From Streptomyces sp. NBC_01294 (GTDB lineage Bacteria; Actinomycetota; Actinomycetes; Streptomycetales; Streptomycetaceae), in the NCBI RefSeq assembly GCF_035917235.1, contig NZ_CP108423.1, positions 2,731,001 to 2,795,000 of the forward strand: 64,000 bases of DNA. Direction: 5' to 3'. Of the stretch, positions 49,913-57,771 are shown in pieces. The translations under genes were made by a program, and so were the position numbers. The notes beneath the pieces were generated by a model. The model did not search any database. It was given only the letters and a program-made list of their open reading frames with translations, and was not told the origin of the DNA. Positions within the stretch are counted from its first letter, which is position 1; the number at the start of each line of letters is the position of its first letter.

Positions 49913-50923
49913 ATGCGCAGGTACGGCAAGCACACCGACGAGGACGACATCCGCCAGCGCCCGAACCCCAAGGGCAACCGGCCACGCACGAGCATCCGGC
50001 CCAAGCACGAGGACGCCTCGGAGGGCTTCGTCCTGACGGTCGACCGCGGCAGGCTGACCTGCCTGATCGAGAACCGCACGGTCCACGCGATGAAGTCCAG
50101 GGAACTGGGCCGCAAGGCGGCGGTGGTCGGCGACCGGGTCTGGATCGTCGGCGACCTGTCCGGCAAGAAGGACACCCTGGCGCGGATCGTGCGGATCGAG
50201 GAGCGCAAGTCCGTCCTGCGGCGCACCGCCGACGACGACGACCCGTACGAGCGGGTGGTCGTCGCCAACGCGGACCAGCTGGCCATCGTCACGGCCCTGG
50301 CCGACCCGGAGCCGCGGCCCCGGATGATCGACCGCTGCCTGGTGGCGGCGTACGACGCCGGGCTGGAGCCGCTGCTGGTGCTCACGAAGTCCGACCTGAC
50401 CTCCGCGGACAAGATCCTGGAGATCTACTCGACGCTCGGCGTGAACTACGTGGTGACCAATCGCGAGGAGCTCGCCACGGGCGACGCGGCCGCCAAGGTG
50501 CGCGAGCGCCTGGAGGGCCGGATCACCGCCTTCGTCGGGCACTCGGGCGTCGGCAAGACCACCCTGGTCAACTCCCTGGTGGCGCCGGACCGCAAGCGGG
50601 CGACCGGTGTGGTCAACGCGGTCACCGGACGCGGACGGCACACCACCACCTCGGCGCTGGCCCTGCCCCTGCCGGGGATGGAGGGCTGGGTCATCGACAC
50701 CCCGGGCGTGCGCTCCTTCGGCCTGCACCACGTGGACCCGTCCCGGGTGATCCTGGCCTTCCCGGACCTGGTGCCGGGTACGGAGGAGTGCCCGCGCGCG
50801 TGCAGCCACGACGAGCCGGACTGCGCGCTCGACAAGTGGGTGGAGGACGGCCACGCCGACCCGGCGCGGCTGTATTCGCTGCGACGGCTGCTGGAGACGC
50901 GGGAACGGCGCGAAGGCGACTGA
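49913..50923 (+). CDS. rsgA: Ribosome small subunit-dependent GTPase A
   Basis: A 336-residue circularly permuted GTPase: OB domain (30-110), then LVLTKSDL (G4), GHSGVGKTTLVNSL (G1), a switch region with RGRHTTTSAL, DTPGVRSFG (G3) and the zinc module CPRACSHDEPDCAL. It helps late 30S subunit assembly. The N-terminal 30 residues are basic and unstructured, as usual. ATG 49913 lies eight bases after aroA. Confidence 0.95.
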   Translation: MRRYGKHTDEDDIRQRPNPKGNRPRTSIRPKHEDASEGFVLTVDRGRLTCLIENRTVHAMKSRELGRKAAVVGDRVWIVGDLSGKKDTLARIVRIEERKSVLRRTADDDDPYERVVVANADQLAIVTALADPEPRPRMIDRCLVAAYDAGLEPLLVLTKSDLTSADKILEIYSTLGVNYVVTNREELATGDAAAKVRERLEGRITAFVGHSGVGKTTLVNSLVAPDRKRATGVVNAVTGRGRHTTTSALALPLPGMEGWVIDTPGVRSFGLHHVDPSRVILAFPDLVPGTEECPRACSHDEPDCALDKWVEDGHADPARLYSLRRLLETRERREGD

Positions 50924-50988
50924 TCGTTCTGCGGGGCCCGGCCGCGTTTGTCGGTGGCCCTGTCTGGATAAATGCATAATCGCACCAA

Positions 50989-51008
50989 GTGACGTGACGT
51001 CACGTGAC
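50989..51008. promoter_or_regulatory. GTGACGTGACGTCACGTGAC palindrome before the SMR transporter
   Basis: The central ACGTGACGTCACGT (50992-51005) is a perfect 14-bp palindrome, extended to 20 bp with one mismatched pair. It is 17 bases before the transporter ATG and overlaps the region where promoter and ribosome site meet. It is probably an operator; the TetR gene that converges with the transporter is a candidate regulator. Confidence 0.6.
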
Positions 51009-51025
51009 GCGGGGAGGCATTCGAC

Positions 51026-51349
51026 ATGGCGTGGCTGCTGGTCGTGGTCGCGGGACTCCTGGAGACCGGTTTCGCGGTCTGCCTCAAGCTCTCCCACGGA
51101 TTCACCCGGCTGTGGCCGACCGTCGCCTTCGCGTGCTTCGCGCTCGGCAGCTTCGGTCTGCTGACGCTGGCGCTCAAGAAGCTCGACGTCGGCCCGGCGT
51201 ACGCGGTGTGGACGGGCATCGGTGCGGCCGGGACGGCGATCTACGGCATGGTCTTCCTCGGCGACCTGGTCTCCACCCTCAAGCTCGTCTCGATCTCCCT
51301 GGTCATCCTGGGGGTCATCGGGCTCCAGCTGTCCGGTTCGGCGCACTGA
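51026..51349 (+). CDS. Small multidrug resistance family transporter, SugE/Gdx-like
   Basis: A 107-residue protein with four membrane helices. Glu13 (VAGLLETGFAVCLK) is the essential acidic residue, and LKLSHGFTRLWPT follows the SugE/Gdx pattern better than the EmrE pattern, suggesting guanidinium or small quaternary-cation export. AYAVWTGIGAAGTAIYG is the second conserved helix. Only one SMR gene is present, so a homodimer is expected. GGGGAGG precedes ATG 51026. Its 3' end overlaps the convergent TetR gene by 35 bases. Confidence 0.92.
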   Translation: MAWLLVVVAGLLETGFAVCLKLSHGFTRLWPTVAFACFALGSFGLLTLALKKLDVGPAYAVWTGIGAAGTAIYGMVFLGDLVSTLKLVSISLVILGVIGLQLSGSAH

Positions 51350-51857
51350 GGAGCCTGCGCAGCTCGCCCGGCCCCGGCTCCTCCCCCGGGGCGATCACGT
51401 AGGAGAGGGCGAGGCGGACGGCGAGTTCGCACCGCTGCGGGCCCTCCCCCGGCGCGAGCGCGGCGGCCGCCCGGTCGCGGACGGCGCGGGCCAGCTCACC
51501 GGGCCCCGGCGCCCGCCGGCCCGCGGCCGGCAGCCCCGCGTCCCAGCTGCCGGTGAGCAGGGCCCGTACGAGGGGATGCGCGCGGGCCGCCCGTACGGTC
51601 CACTCCGCGACCGCGGCGAGCCGCTCGGCGGCCTGGGCCGGGGTGGACAGGGCCCGGTCCACCCCGTCGAGGTAGCGGTCGGCCTCGCGCCGGACCAGGG
51701 CGCGGCCCAGGCCCGCCTTGCCGCCGAACTCGTTGTAGAGGGTCTGCCGGGAGACCCCGGCGGCGGCGGCCACGTCGACCATCCGCACGGACGGCCAGGG
51801 GCGGGCCGAGAGGGCCGCTCCCGCCGCCTCCAGCAAGGAATCCCGGGCTGCCGGCAT
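51315..51857 (-). CDS. TetR/AcrR family regulator
   Basis: A 180-residue TetR protein: HTH at residues 5-50 (RDSLLEAAGAALSARPWPSV, VAAAAGVSRQTLYNEFGGKA), then an Ala/Arg-rich effector domain with EWTVRAARAHPLVRALLTG. ATG 51857 has GGGGAGG upstream. It converges with the SMR transporter gene and overlaps it by 35 bases, so each antisense transcript can affect the other. Its own upstream region has CCTGTCAAGGG direct repeats. Confidence 0.9.
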   Translation of the reverse strand: MPAARDSLLEAAGAALSARPWPSVRMVDVAAAAGVSRQTLYNEFGGKAGLGRALVRREADRYLDGVDRALSTPAQAAERLAAVAEWTVRAARAHPLVRALLTGSWDAGLPAAGRRAPGPGELARAVRDRAAAALAPGEGPQRCELAVRLALSYVIAPGEEPGPGELRRLLSAPNRTAGAR

Positions 51858-51906
51858 CTTCGCCTCCCCGCTCGGCTCTCCGGCCAGAGTTGACGGGGCG
51901 ACAGAT

Positions 51907-51935
51907 CCTGTCAAGGGCGCCTCCCCTGTCAAGGG
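51907..51935. promoter_or_regulatory. Direct repeat CCTGTCAAGGG between the TetR and hisN genes
   Basis: CCTGTCAAGGG occurs at 51907-51917 and 51925-51935 (18-bp period). TTGACGG at 51890-51896 gives an opposing arm to the first copy. They lie 33-78 bases upstream of the TetR start and are plausible TetR operators or a promoter -35 region. Confidence 0.45.
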
Positions 51936-51998
51936 GCACGTCCGGCCGCACTGTGGACCTCATTGGTCGGGGTCCGGGAGTCTCGATACTGTTCGGAC

Positions 51999-52802
51999 AT
52001 GCCCGAGTATGACGATGACCTGCGCCTTGCCCTTGAGCTCGCCGACGCGGCGGACGCCGCCACGATGGAGCGGTTCCGCGCCCTCGACCTGAAGGTCGAG
52101 ACGAAGCCGGACATGACCCCGGTGAGCGAGGCGGACCAGGCCGCCGAGGAGATCATCCGGGCCGGGATCGCGGCCGCGCGGCCCGACGACGCGGTCCTGG
52201 GCGAGGAGTACGGCCTGCAGGGCAGCGGCCCGCGCCGCTGGGTCGTGGACCCGATCGACGGTACGAAGAACTACGTGCGCGGGGTCCCCGTCTGGGCGAC
52301 CCTGATCTCCCTGATGGCCGAGGGCGCCGACGGCGTCTTCCGCCCGGTGGTCGGCGTGGTGTCCGCGCCGGCGCTGGGCCGGCGCTGGTGGGCGGCGCAG
52401 GGCGCGGGCGCGTACGCGGGCGGGGCGCTCGGCGAGACCACCGCGATCGGCGTGTCGAAGGTGGGCGGGCTGGGCGACGCCTCGTTCGCGTACTCCTCGC
52501 TGAGCGGCTGGGAGGAGCAGGGCCGGCTCCCCGGGTTCCTGGACCTGACCCGCGCCTGCTGGCGCACCCGCGGCTACGGCGACTTCTGGCCGTACATGAT
52601 GGTCGCGGAGGGCTCGCTGGACCTGTGCGCCGAGCCGGAGTTGAACCTGTGGGACATGGCCGCCATCGCGGTGGTGGTCCAGGAGGCGGGCGGCCGCTTC
52701 ACCAGCCTGGACGGGGTGGACGGCGTGCACGGCGGGAACGCGGCGGCGTCGAACGGACTGCTCCACGAGGAGATGCTCGGCCTGCTGCGCCCGCGCGCCT
52801 GA
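51999..52802 (+). CDS. hisN: Histidinol-phosphatase, inositol monophosphatase family
   Basis: A 267-residue Mg2+-dependent phosphatase of the IMPase fold: GEEYG near residue 70, WVVDPIDGTKNYVRGVPVW (metal-binding DPIDGT) and ELNLWDMAAIAVVVQEAGG (WDxAA). It matches S. coelicolor HisN (SCO5208) by family and by place in the gene order, so dephosphorylation of L-histidinol phosphate is likely; inositol phosphatase is the alternative. The gene stands apart from a his operon. Confidence 0.9.
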   Translation: MPEYDDDLRLALELADAADAATMERFRALDLKVETKPDMTPVSEADQAAEEIIRAGIAAARPDDAVLGEEYGLQGSGPRRWVVDPIDGTKNYVRGVPVWATLISLMAEGADGVFRPVVGVVSAPALGRRWWAAQGAGAYAGGALGETTAIGVSKVGGLGDASFAYSSLSGWEEQGRLPGFLDLTRACWRTRGYGDFWPYMMVAEGSLDLCAEPELNLWDMAAIAVVVQEAGGRFTSLDGVDGVHGGNAAASNGLLHEEMLGLLRPRA

Positions 52803-52970
52803 CGCCCTCGCGCGCCGAACGCGCTCCCTACGCGCCTCCTTGTTGGCCCCCCGTATCCGTGGGAATCTAAAACTCCCCACGCTTGTGCGCTTGTGAAGCG
52901 TTTCTCTAGTGGCGACTTCACGAGTACACCCACCCAAGCGGGGGGCTCACCCCAGGAGGTGGCTCTCTTC

Positions 52971-53372
52971 ATGCTCGTCCGTGACGCAATGAGCACCGTG
53001 ATCCTCACCCTCGGACCCGCACACACCCTCCGGCAGGCGGCCTGCCTGATGTCCGGCCGGCGCGTCGGCGCGGCCGTCGTCCTCGACCCCGAGCACAGCG
53101 GAATCGGCATCCTGACCGAGCGTGACATCCTCAACTCGATCGGCGCGGGCCACGATCCCGACCGGGAGTCCGTGGGCGCGCACACCACCAACAACGTCGT
53201 GTTCTGTACCCCCGACGCCACCGTGCAGGAAGCCGCCGAGGCGATGGTCCACGGCGGCTTCCGGCACCTGATCGTGCTGGAGCACGGCGGGCCGGTGGGC
53301 ATCGTGTCCGTGCGCGACGTGATCCGCTGCTGGGTACCGGGCCGGCGGCGCACGGCCCAGCTGGCCGGCTGA
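52971..53372 (+). CDS. CBS domain protein (Bateman pair)
   Basis: A 133-residue protein made of two CBS motifs: VRDAMSTVILTLGPAHTLRQ to GIGILTERDIL, and VVFCTPDATVQEAAEAM to GIVSVRDVIRCW. CBS pairs bind adenine nucleotides and here probably act as a small energy sensor. ATG 52971 has AGGAGGT ten bases upstream. The 168-bp gap before it contains no other feature I can support. A strong terminator follows. Confidence 0.92.
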   Translation: MLVRDAMSTVILTLGPAHTLRQAACLMSGRRVGAAVVLDPEHSGIGILTERDILNSIGAGHDPDRESVGAHTTNNVVFCTPDATVQEAAEAMVHGGFRHLIVLEHGGPVGIVSVRDVIRCWVPGRRRTAQLAG

Positions 53373-53377
53373 ACAGC

Positions 53378-53418
53378 GAGGAGGGCCGGACCCCCTGGAC
53401 GGGAATCCGGCCCTCCTC
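53378..53418. terminator. Terminator between the CBS gene and katA
   Basis: GAGGAGGGCCGGA (53378-53390) pairs with TCCGGCCCTCCTC (53406-53418), five bases after the CBS stop. Confidence 0.85.
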
Positions 53419-53504
53419 ATTCGGCGAGCGACCGTCAATCGGATGCCCCTACGGCGGGCAACCGCCTCCGCGAGAGCGGCGGCGGTTCAGCCGCACAGAG
53501 GGGA

Positions 53505-54974
53505 TCAGCCGCGGAGGGCCTGGACCGCGGCTTCGAGCCGCTTGCCGAAGTCACCGTCCGCCTGGCGGAAGTTGTTGATCGCGCGCTCGACGATGTCGTC
53601 ACGGGAGACCTTGGCGATGAAGCCGGACAGGTTCTCGACCAGACGGGCCTTCTCGTCCTCCGAGTAGAGGCGGTAGAGGTTGCCGGCCTGGACGAAGTCG
53701 TTGTCCTCGCGGTGCACGGCGGCGGCGTGGTTGCCCGTGCCGCCGGTCAGCGCGACGGGCTGCCACAGCGGACGGTCCGTCTGGTGCGGCCCGCCGAAGC
53801 TGTTCGGCTCGTAGTTCTTCGCGCCCTTGTGGCGGCCGTCGTACAGGTGGCCGTCGCGGGAGTGGGTGCGCGCCTCGGTGGCGTGCGGGCGGTTCACCGG
53901 CAGGTGGTCGGCGTTGATGCCGACGCGGTAGCGGTGGGCGTCGCCGTAGCCGAAGAGGCGGCCCTGGAGCATCTTGTCCGGGGAGGGGCCGATGCCGGGG
54001 ACGAAGTGCGCCGGGGAGAAGATCGACTGCTCGACCTCGGCGAAGACGTTCTCCGGGTTGCGGTTGAGCTCCAGCTTGCCGATCTCGATCGGCGGGTAGT
54101 CCTCGTGCGGCCACACCTTGGTGAGGTCGAACGGGTTGAAGCGGTACTCGGCCGCCTCGGCCGCCGGCATGATCTGGACCTGGACGGTCCAGGACGGGAA
54201 GTCGCCGCGCTCGATGGACTCGCGCAGGTCGCGCTGGTGCGAGTCGGGGTCCTCGCCGGCGAGCCGGTTGGCCTCGGCCTGGGTGAGGTTCTTGATGCCC
54301 TGGTCGGTCTTGAAGTGGTACTTGACCCAGAAGACCTCGCCGGCCTCGTTGTTCCACTGGAACGTGTGCGAGCCGTAGCCGTTCATGTGGCGGTAGGACG
54401 CCGGGATGCCGCGGTCGCCGAACAGCCAGGTCACCTGGTGGGTCGACTCGGGCGACAGACCCCAGAAGTCCCAGACGTTGTCCGCCTCCTGCGAGCCCGT
54501 GTACGGGTCGCGCTTCTGGGTGTGGATGAAGTCGGGGAACTTGATGGCGTCCTTGATGAAGAACACCGGGGTGTTGTTGCCGACGAGGTCGTAGTTGCCC
54601 TCTTCGGTGTAGAACTTCAGCGCCCAGCCGCGGGGGTCGCGCACGGCGTCGGCGCTGCCGAGGTTGCCCGCGACGGTGGAGAAGCGCAGGAAGGTCTCGG
54701 TCTCCTTGCCGACCTCGGACAGGAACTTGGCGCGCGTCCACTGCGAGACGTCACGGGTCAGGGTGAAGGTGCCGTACGCACCGGCGCCGCGGGCGTGCAC
54801 CACGCGCTCCGGGATGCGCTCGCGGTTGAAGTGCGCGAGCTTCTCCAGCAGGAGCTGGTCCTGGACCAGGACGGGACCTCCGACGCCGGCGGTCTCGCTG
54901 TTCTGGTTGTCGGCGACCGGCGCCCCTGCCTCCGTGGTGAGCGGTCCCTGCGTCACGTGCGCCTCCTGCGTCAT
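53505..54974 (-). CDS. katA: Monofunctional heme catalase
   Basis: A 489-residue clade 3 small-subunit catalase. [14 protein letters not shown] holds the distal His. [20 protein letters not shown] carries the distal Asn. [14 protein letters not shown] contains the heme-ligand Tyr in the R-L-[FY]-x-Y-x-D-x-x-R motif. It disproportionates H2O2. ATG 54974 ([11 protein letters not shown]) is used. It is divergent from the catR-type regulator across a Fur-type dyad, so peroxide induction is expected. Confidence 0.96.
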   Translation of the reverse strand: MTQEAHVTQGPLTTEAGAPVADNQNSETAGVGGPVLVQDQLLLEKLAHFNRERIPERVVHARGAGAYGTFTLTRDVSQWTRAKFLSEVGKETETFLRFSTVAGNLGSADAVRDPRGWALKFYTEEGNYDLVGNNTPVFFIKDAIKFPDFIHTQKRDPYTGSQEADNVWDFWGLSPESTHQVTWLFGDRGIPASYRHMNGYGSHTFQWNNEAGEVFWVKYHFKTDQGIKNLTQAEANRLAGEDPDSHQRDLRESIERGDFPSWTVQVQIMPAAEAAEYRFNPFDLTKVWPHEDYPPIEIGKLELNRNPENVFAEVEQSIFSPAHFVPGIGPSPDKMLQGRLFGYGDAHRYRVGINADHLPVNRPHATEARTHSRDGHLYDGRHKGAKNYEPNSFGGPHQTDRPLWQPVALTGGTGNHAAAVHREDNDFVQAGNLYRLYSEDEKARLVENLSGFIAKVSRDDIVERAINNFRQADGDFGKRLEAAVQALRG

Positions 54975-55021
54975 TCCTGCATGTCCTGTCCTTGGCGTTT
55001 GCCGTAACCGATCCTACGATG

Positions 55022-55036
55022 GACTTTGTCTAAGTC
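55022..55036. promoter_or_regulatory. Fur/PerR-type box in the katA-catR gap
   Basis: GACTTTG-T-CTAAGTC is a 7-1-7 inverted repeat with six of seven pairs matching, the architecture of Fur-family boxes. An extra AAGTCC half is near 55048. It lies 48 bases upstream of katA and 67 before catR, positioned to repress both. Confidence 0.7.
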
Positions 55037-55102
55037 AAGCAAGCATCCAAGTCCACACCGGTTCGGGAGTTACACCGGATCCCCACTGTTAGGCTGGTGC
55101 CC

Positions 55103-55519
55103 ATGAGTGACCTGCTGGATCGACTTCGCGGACGCGGCTGGCGCATGACGGCACAGCGGCGCGTCGTGGCCGAGGTGCTCGACGGTGACCACGTGCACCT
55201 GACGGCCGATGAGGTGCACGCGCGCGCCGTGGCCAAATTGCCCGAAATCTCCCGCGCGACCGTCTACAACACGCTGGGCGAGCTCGTCACCCTCGGCGAG
55301 GTCCTGGAAGTCTCCACGGACCGCCGCGCCAAGCGGTACGACCCGAACGCCCACCGGCCCCACCAGCACCTGGTCTGCGCCCAGTGCGGCGCGATCCGCG
55401 ACGTCCACCCGGCGGGCAACCCGCTGGCCGACCTGCCGGACACGGAGCGCTTCGGCTTCGTCGTCTCGGCGGTCGAGGTGACCTACCGCGGCGTCTGCCC
55501 GAGCTGCGCGGGCGCCTGA
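55103..55519 (+). CDS. catR: Fur family peroxide-sensing repressor (CatR/PerR type)
   Basis: A 138-residue Fur protein: winged helix (RMTAQRRVVAEVLDGDHVHL, ISRATVYNTLGELVTLGEV), metal-sensing HRPHQHLVCAQCG and a second CxxC (CPSCAG) for the structural zinc. It is divergent from katA, as catR-catA is in S. coelicolor, where peroxide oxidises the repressor and derepresses catalase. ATG 55103 fits the MSDLLDRLRGRGWR start. Confidence 0.93.
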   Translation: MSDLLDRLRGRGWRMTAQRRVVAEVLDGDHVHLTADEVHARAVAKLPEISRATVYNTLGELVTLGEVLEVSTDRRAKRYDPNAHRPHQHLVCAQCGAIRDVHPAGNPLADLPDTERFGFVVSAVEVTYRGVCPSCAGA

Positions 55520-55532
55520 CCCGGAACACGAG

Positions 55533-55563
55533 AAGGGCCCGGATCCATGGGATCCGGGCCCTT
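55533..55563 (+). terminator. catR terminator
   Basis: AAGGGCCCGGATCC (55533-55546) pairs perfectly with GGATCCGGGCCCTT (55550-55563) around ATG. Confidence 0.88.
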
Positions 55564-55608
55564 GCTTCTTGAAGCCTTCTCTTCACCTCTTGGCAACCGG
55601 AAACGACT

Positions 55609-55639
55609 CAGGGCCCGGATCCATGGGATCCGGGCCCTG
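55609..55639 (-). terminator. Terminator of tRNA-fMet copy 1
   Basis: CAGGGCCCGGATCC (55609-55622) pairs with GGATCCGGGCCCTG (55626-55639), ten bases beyond the tRNA 3' end on the minus strand. It is nearly identical to the catR terminator 76 bases away and to the terminator of the second tRNA copy. Confidence 0.88.
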
Positions 55640-55648
55640 AGGCTTCAG

Positions 55649-55722
55649 TAGCGGGGACAGGATTTGAACCTGCGACCTCTGGGTTATGAGCCCAGCGAGC
55701 TACCGAGCTGCTCCACCCCGCG
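55649..55722 (-). tRNA. Initiator tRNA-fMet (anticodon CAT), copy 1
   Basis: The minus strand reads CGCGGGGTGGAGCAGCTCGG at the 5' end. The anticodon loop is CTCATAA flanked by GGG/CCC, the three G-C pairs that mark initiators. The T-arm is GCAGGTTCAAATCCTGT and the 3' end CCCCGCTA. The first base pair is an unpaired C1/T72, as expected for an initiator. CCA is not encoded. It is identical to the copy at 59837-59910. Confidence 0.97.
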
Positions 55723-55769
55723 TCGGTAAACCCAACGTTACGTGAAGGCCCCCGGCAGATGCAAATCGG

Positions 55770-56411
55770 TTAACCGGCCAGTCCGCGGTGCAGCAGAGCG
55801 GTCAGCGTGTCCACCACTTCGCCGTCGTCGAGCCCGGCCCCGCCGGTCATGGCGGCGTACCCGAGCATCGAGATCATCGCCCCCATCGCGGCCGCGATCA
55901 GCTCGGGCTCCCCCGGCAGTTCCCGGCCCTGTTCGCGCATGTACGCGAGGTGCTCGCGCAGCGGCGCGGTGTCCTCCAGGAGCCGCCCCCAGACCTGCCC
56001 CGAACCGGGCGGCTCGGTCATGGACCTCTGGAAGAGCGCGACCACCACGGGCAGATGGTCCCGGAAGACGTTCCACGTGGCCGCCACATGGGTCCGCAGC
56101 TGCGCCGGGTCGGCGAGGTCGTGTTCACGGGGGTGCCCGCCGGCGCCGACCGCCTCGTCCACCTGGGCCCCCATGTCCGCGAGCAGCGCGTTCAGCAGCT
56201 CGTCCTTGCCGGCGAAGTGCTCGTAGAACGACCCGGTGGAGCGTCCGGCGGCCTTCGTGATGTCGGTGATCTTCGTCTGCGCGAACCCGCGCTCCAGGAA
56301 GAGAGCCCGCGCCGCCTCCTTGAGCGCCGCCTCCGTGCCGGCCGCCCGCTCCTTGCGCACTCCCACCGCGATCCCCGTTTCCGCTTGACGCCGTCTTCGC
56401 GCCCTCATCAT
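55770..56411 (-). CDS. TetR/AcrR family regulator
   Basis: A 213-residue TetR protein: HTH at about 25-75 ([40 protein letters not shown]), then a standard TetR_C domain with [16 protein letters not shown]. It is divergent from the interrupted monooxygenase gene, with 81 bases between starts that hold four 15-bp-spaced TTCANNGAA units, its probable operator. The basic N-terminus ([13 protein letters not shown]) leaves the exact start uncertain. Confidence 0.9.
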   Translation of the reverse strand: MMRARRRRQAETGIAVGVRKERAAGTEAALKEAARALFLERGFAQTKITDITKAAGRSTGSFYEHFAGKDELLNALLADMGAQVDEAVGAGGHPREHDLADPAQLRTHVAATWNVFRDHLPVVVALFQRSMTEPPGSGQVWGRLLEDTAPLREHLAYMREQGRELPGEPELIAAAMGAMISMLGYAAMTGGAGLDDGEVVDTLTALLHRGLAG

Positions 56412-56423
56412 ACTGAACCCAGT

Positions 56424-56477
56424 TTCACCGAATCAAAATTCAGTGAACAGTTATTCAGCGAACAGCGATTCATTGAG
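56424..56477. promoter_or_regulatory. Four-copy TTCANNGAA operator array, 15-bp period
   Basis: TTCACCGAA (56424), TTCAGTGAA (56439), TTCAGCGAA (56454) and TTCATTGAG (56469) follow each other at exactly 15 bp. The array fills the gap between the divergent TetR gene and the monooxygenase frame. The 1.4-turn spacing could let regulator dimers wrap the helix. It is the strongest regulatory array in the window. Confidence 0.75.
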
Positions 56478-56492
56478 GGAGAGGGGTCGGAC

Positions 56493-57569
56493 ATGCGTGT
56501 GTCAGTCATCGGGGGCGGCGTCGCCGGAGCGGCGAGCGCGATCGCCCTGCGCCGGGCGACCGGCGCGGAGGTCACGGTCCACGAGGCGTACGAGGACCCG
56601 GCGGGGCAGGTGGGCTCGTTCTTCAGCCTCGCCGTCAACGGGCTGCGCGGGCTGGACTCGCTCGGCTGCCTCGCCGAGGTCCAGGCCGCCGGGTTCCCGG
56701 TCGCCCTGCAGCGGATGTGATCCGCCTCGGGCAAGCTCCTCGGGGAGGTGCCCCGCGGCCGGCGCGCCTCGGACGGCCTGCACAGCACGACACTGCTGCG
56801 CGGGCGGCTGGTGGAGGTCCTGCGCGCCGAGGCGGTCCGGGCGGGGGCCCGGATCGAGACGGGGCGGCGGGTGGACCCTGCGGACCTGGACGCGGACCTG
56901 GTGGTGGCGGCCGACGGCATCTGGTCCGCGACCCGCTCCGCGTTGGACCCGGCGGCGCCACAGGTGCGGTACGCGGGTCTCTACAGCGTGTCGGGAGTCT
57001 CCGAGGGCGTGCACCTCACCCCCGGCACCTACCACTTCGTCTTCGGGCTCCGCGGGGCGTTCCTCTGCGTCCCTGCGGCCGACGGCACGGTCTGGTGGTC
57101 GGCCCAGGTGCCCGCACCGGAGCCCCCGGCCTCGGAGGAGGTCACCCGGGGCCTGCTGGCCGGGCTGTACGGCAAGGAGGAACTGCCACTGTCCCTGATC
57201 CGCGCGGCGACCCGCGTCGACCGCCCGATGCCGATGCACCGGCTGGCGGAGGTGCCCGTCTGGCACGACGACCGCACCGTACTGATCGGCGACGCGGCCC
57301 ACCCGGTGGGCGCCGGGCAGGGCGCGTCGATGGCGATCGAGGACGCGGTGGCCCTGGCGCGGTGCGTGTCGACGGTCCCGGGCGTCCGCGCGGCCCTGAC
57401 CGAGTACACCCGCCTGCGCCGCCCGCGCGTGACGCGCATGACCCGCGCCGCGGCGACGAACCGCGACTCGAAGACCCCGGGCACGATGCAGCGCCGCGTC
57501 AACGACCTACTGATGCCCCTGGCCTTCCGCCACGTCTACGCCCGCTCCACGCCATGGCTCTACCGCTGA
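56493..57569 (+). pseudogene. FAD-dependent monooxygenase interrupted by an in-frame TGA
   Basis: A 358-codon frame of the UbiH/PHBH family (short-form aromatic hydroxylase). The first part has VIGGGVAGAASAIALRRATG (FAD GxGxxG) and the last part LVVAADGIWSATRSAL and LIGDAAHPVGAGQGASMAIE (FAD contact GD). Both lie in the same reading frame, separated only by TGA at 56718-56720 after 75 residues. No frameshift is needed, so a single point change (or sequencing error) explains it. GTG 56748 could restart translation, but the product would lack the FAD loop. It is divergent from TetR under the repeat operator. Confidence 0.85.
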
Positions 57570-57628
57570 CCCGCACCCTCACAACCCAGCCTCGCCACAC
57601 ACACCCCAGCCTCGCCGGGCCAAATCCA

Positions 57629-57726
57629 GCCCCGCCGGCGTTTGAGGCGCGGGGTCCGGGGCGGAGCCCCGCTCTCTCAGCCCCGCCGGCGTTTGAGGCG
57701 CGGGGGTCCGGGGGCAGCGCCCCCGG
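57629..57726. repeat. Convergent-junction repeat cluster E (two units)
   Basis: Two full plus-orientation units, 57629-57671 and 57680-57726, share the core GCCGGCGTTTGAGGCGCGGGG and end in G/C hairpins. They lie between the interrupted monooxygenase and the convergent repeat-protein gene. Preceding bases (57588-57628) carry degenerate ~18-bp CCAGCCTCGCC repeats like clusters A and B. Confidence 0.85.
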
Positions 57727-57771
57727 CAACGGCGCCGCACCCGCGGACCTCGGCGGAGCCCCCGCCAGGGA

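Noticed and set aside
50924..51025. Guanidine riboswitch before the SMR transporter
   Set aside because: The leader is about 100 bases and I cannot find the conserved ykkC or mini-ykkC elements; the palindrome is better explained as a protein site.
56718..56720. TGA in the monooxygenase gene considered as selenocysteine
   Set aside because: The family has no cysteine-dependent active site at this position, no SECIS-like stem follows, and Streptomyces generally lack the pathway.
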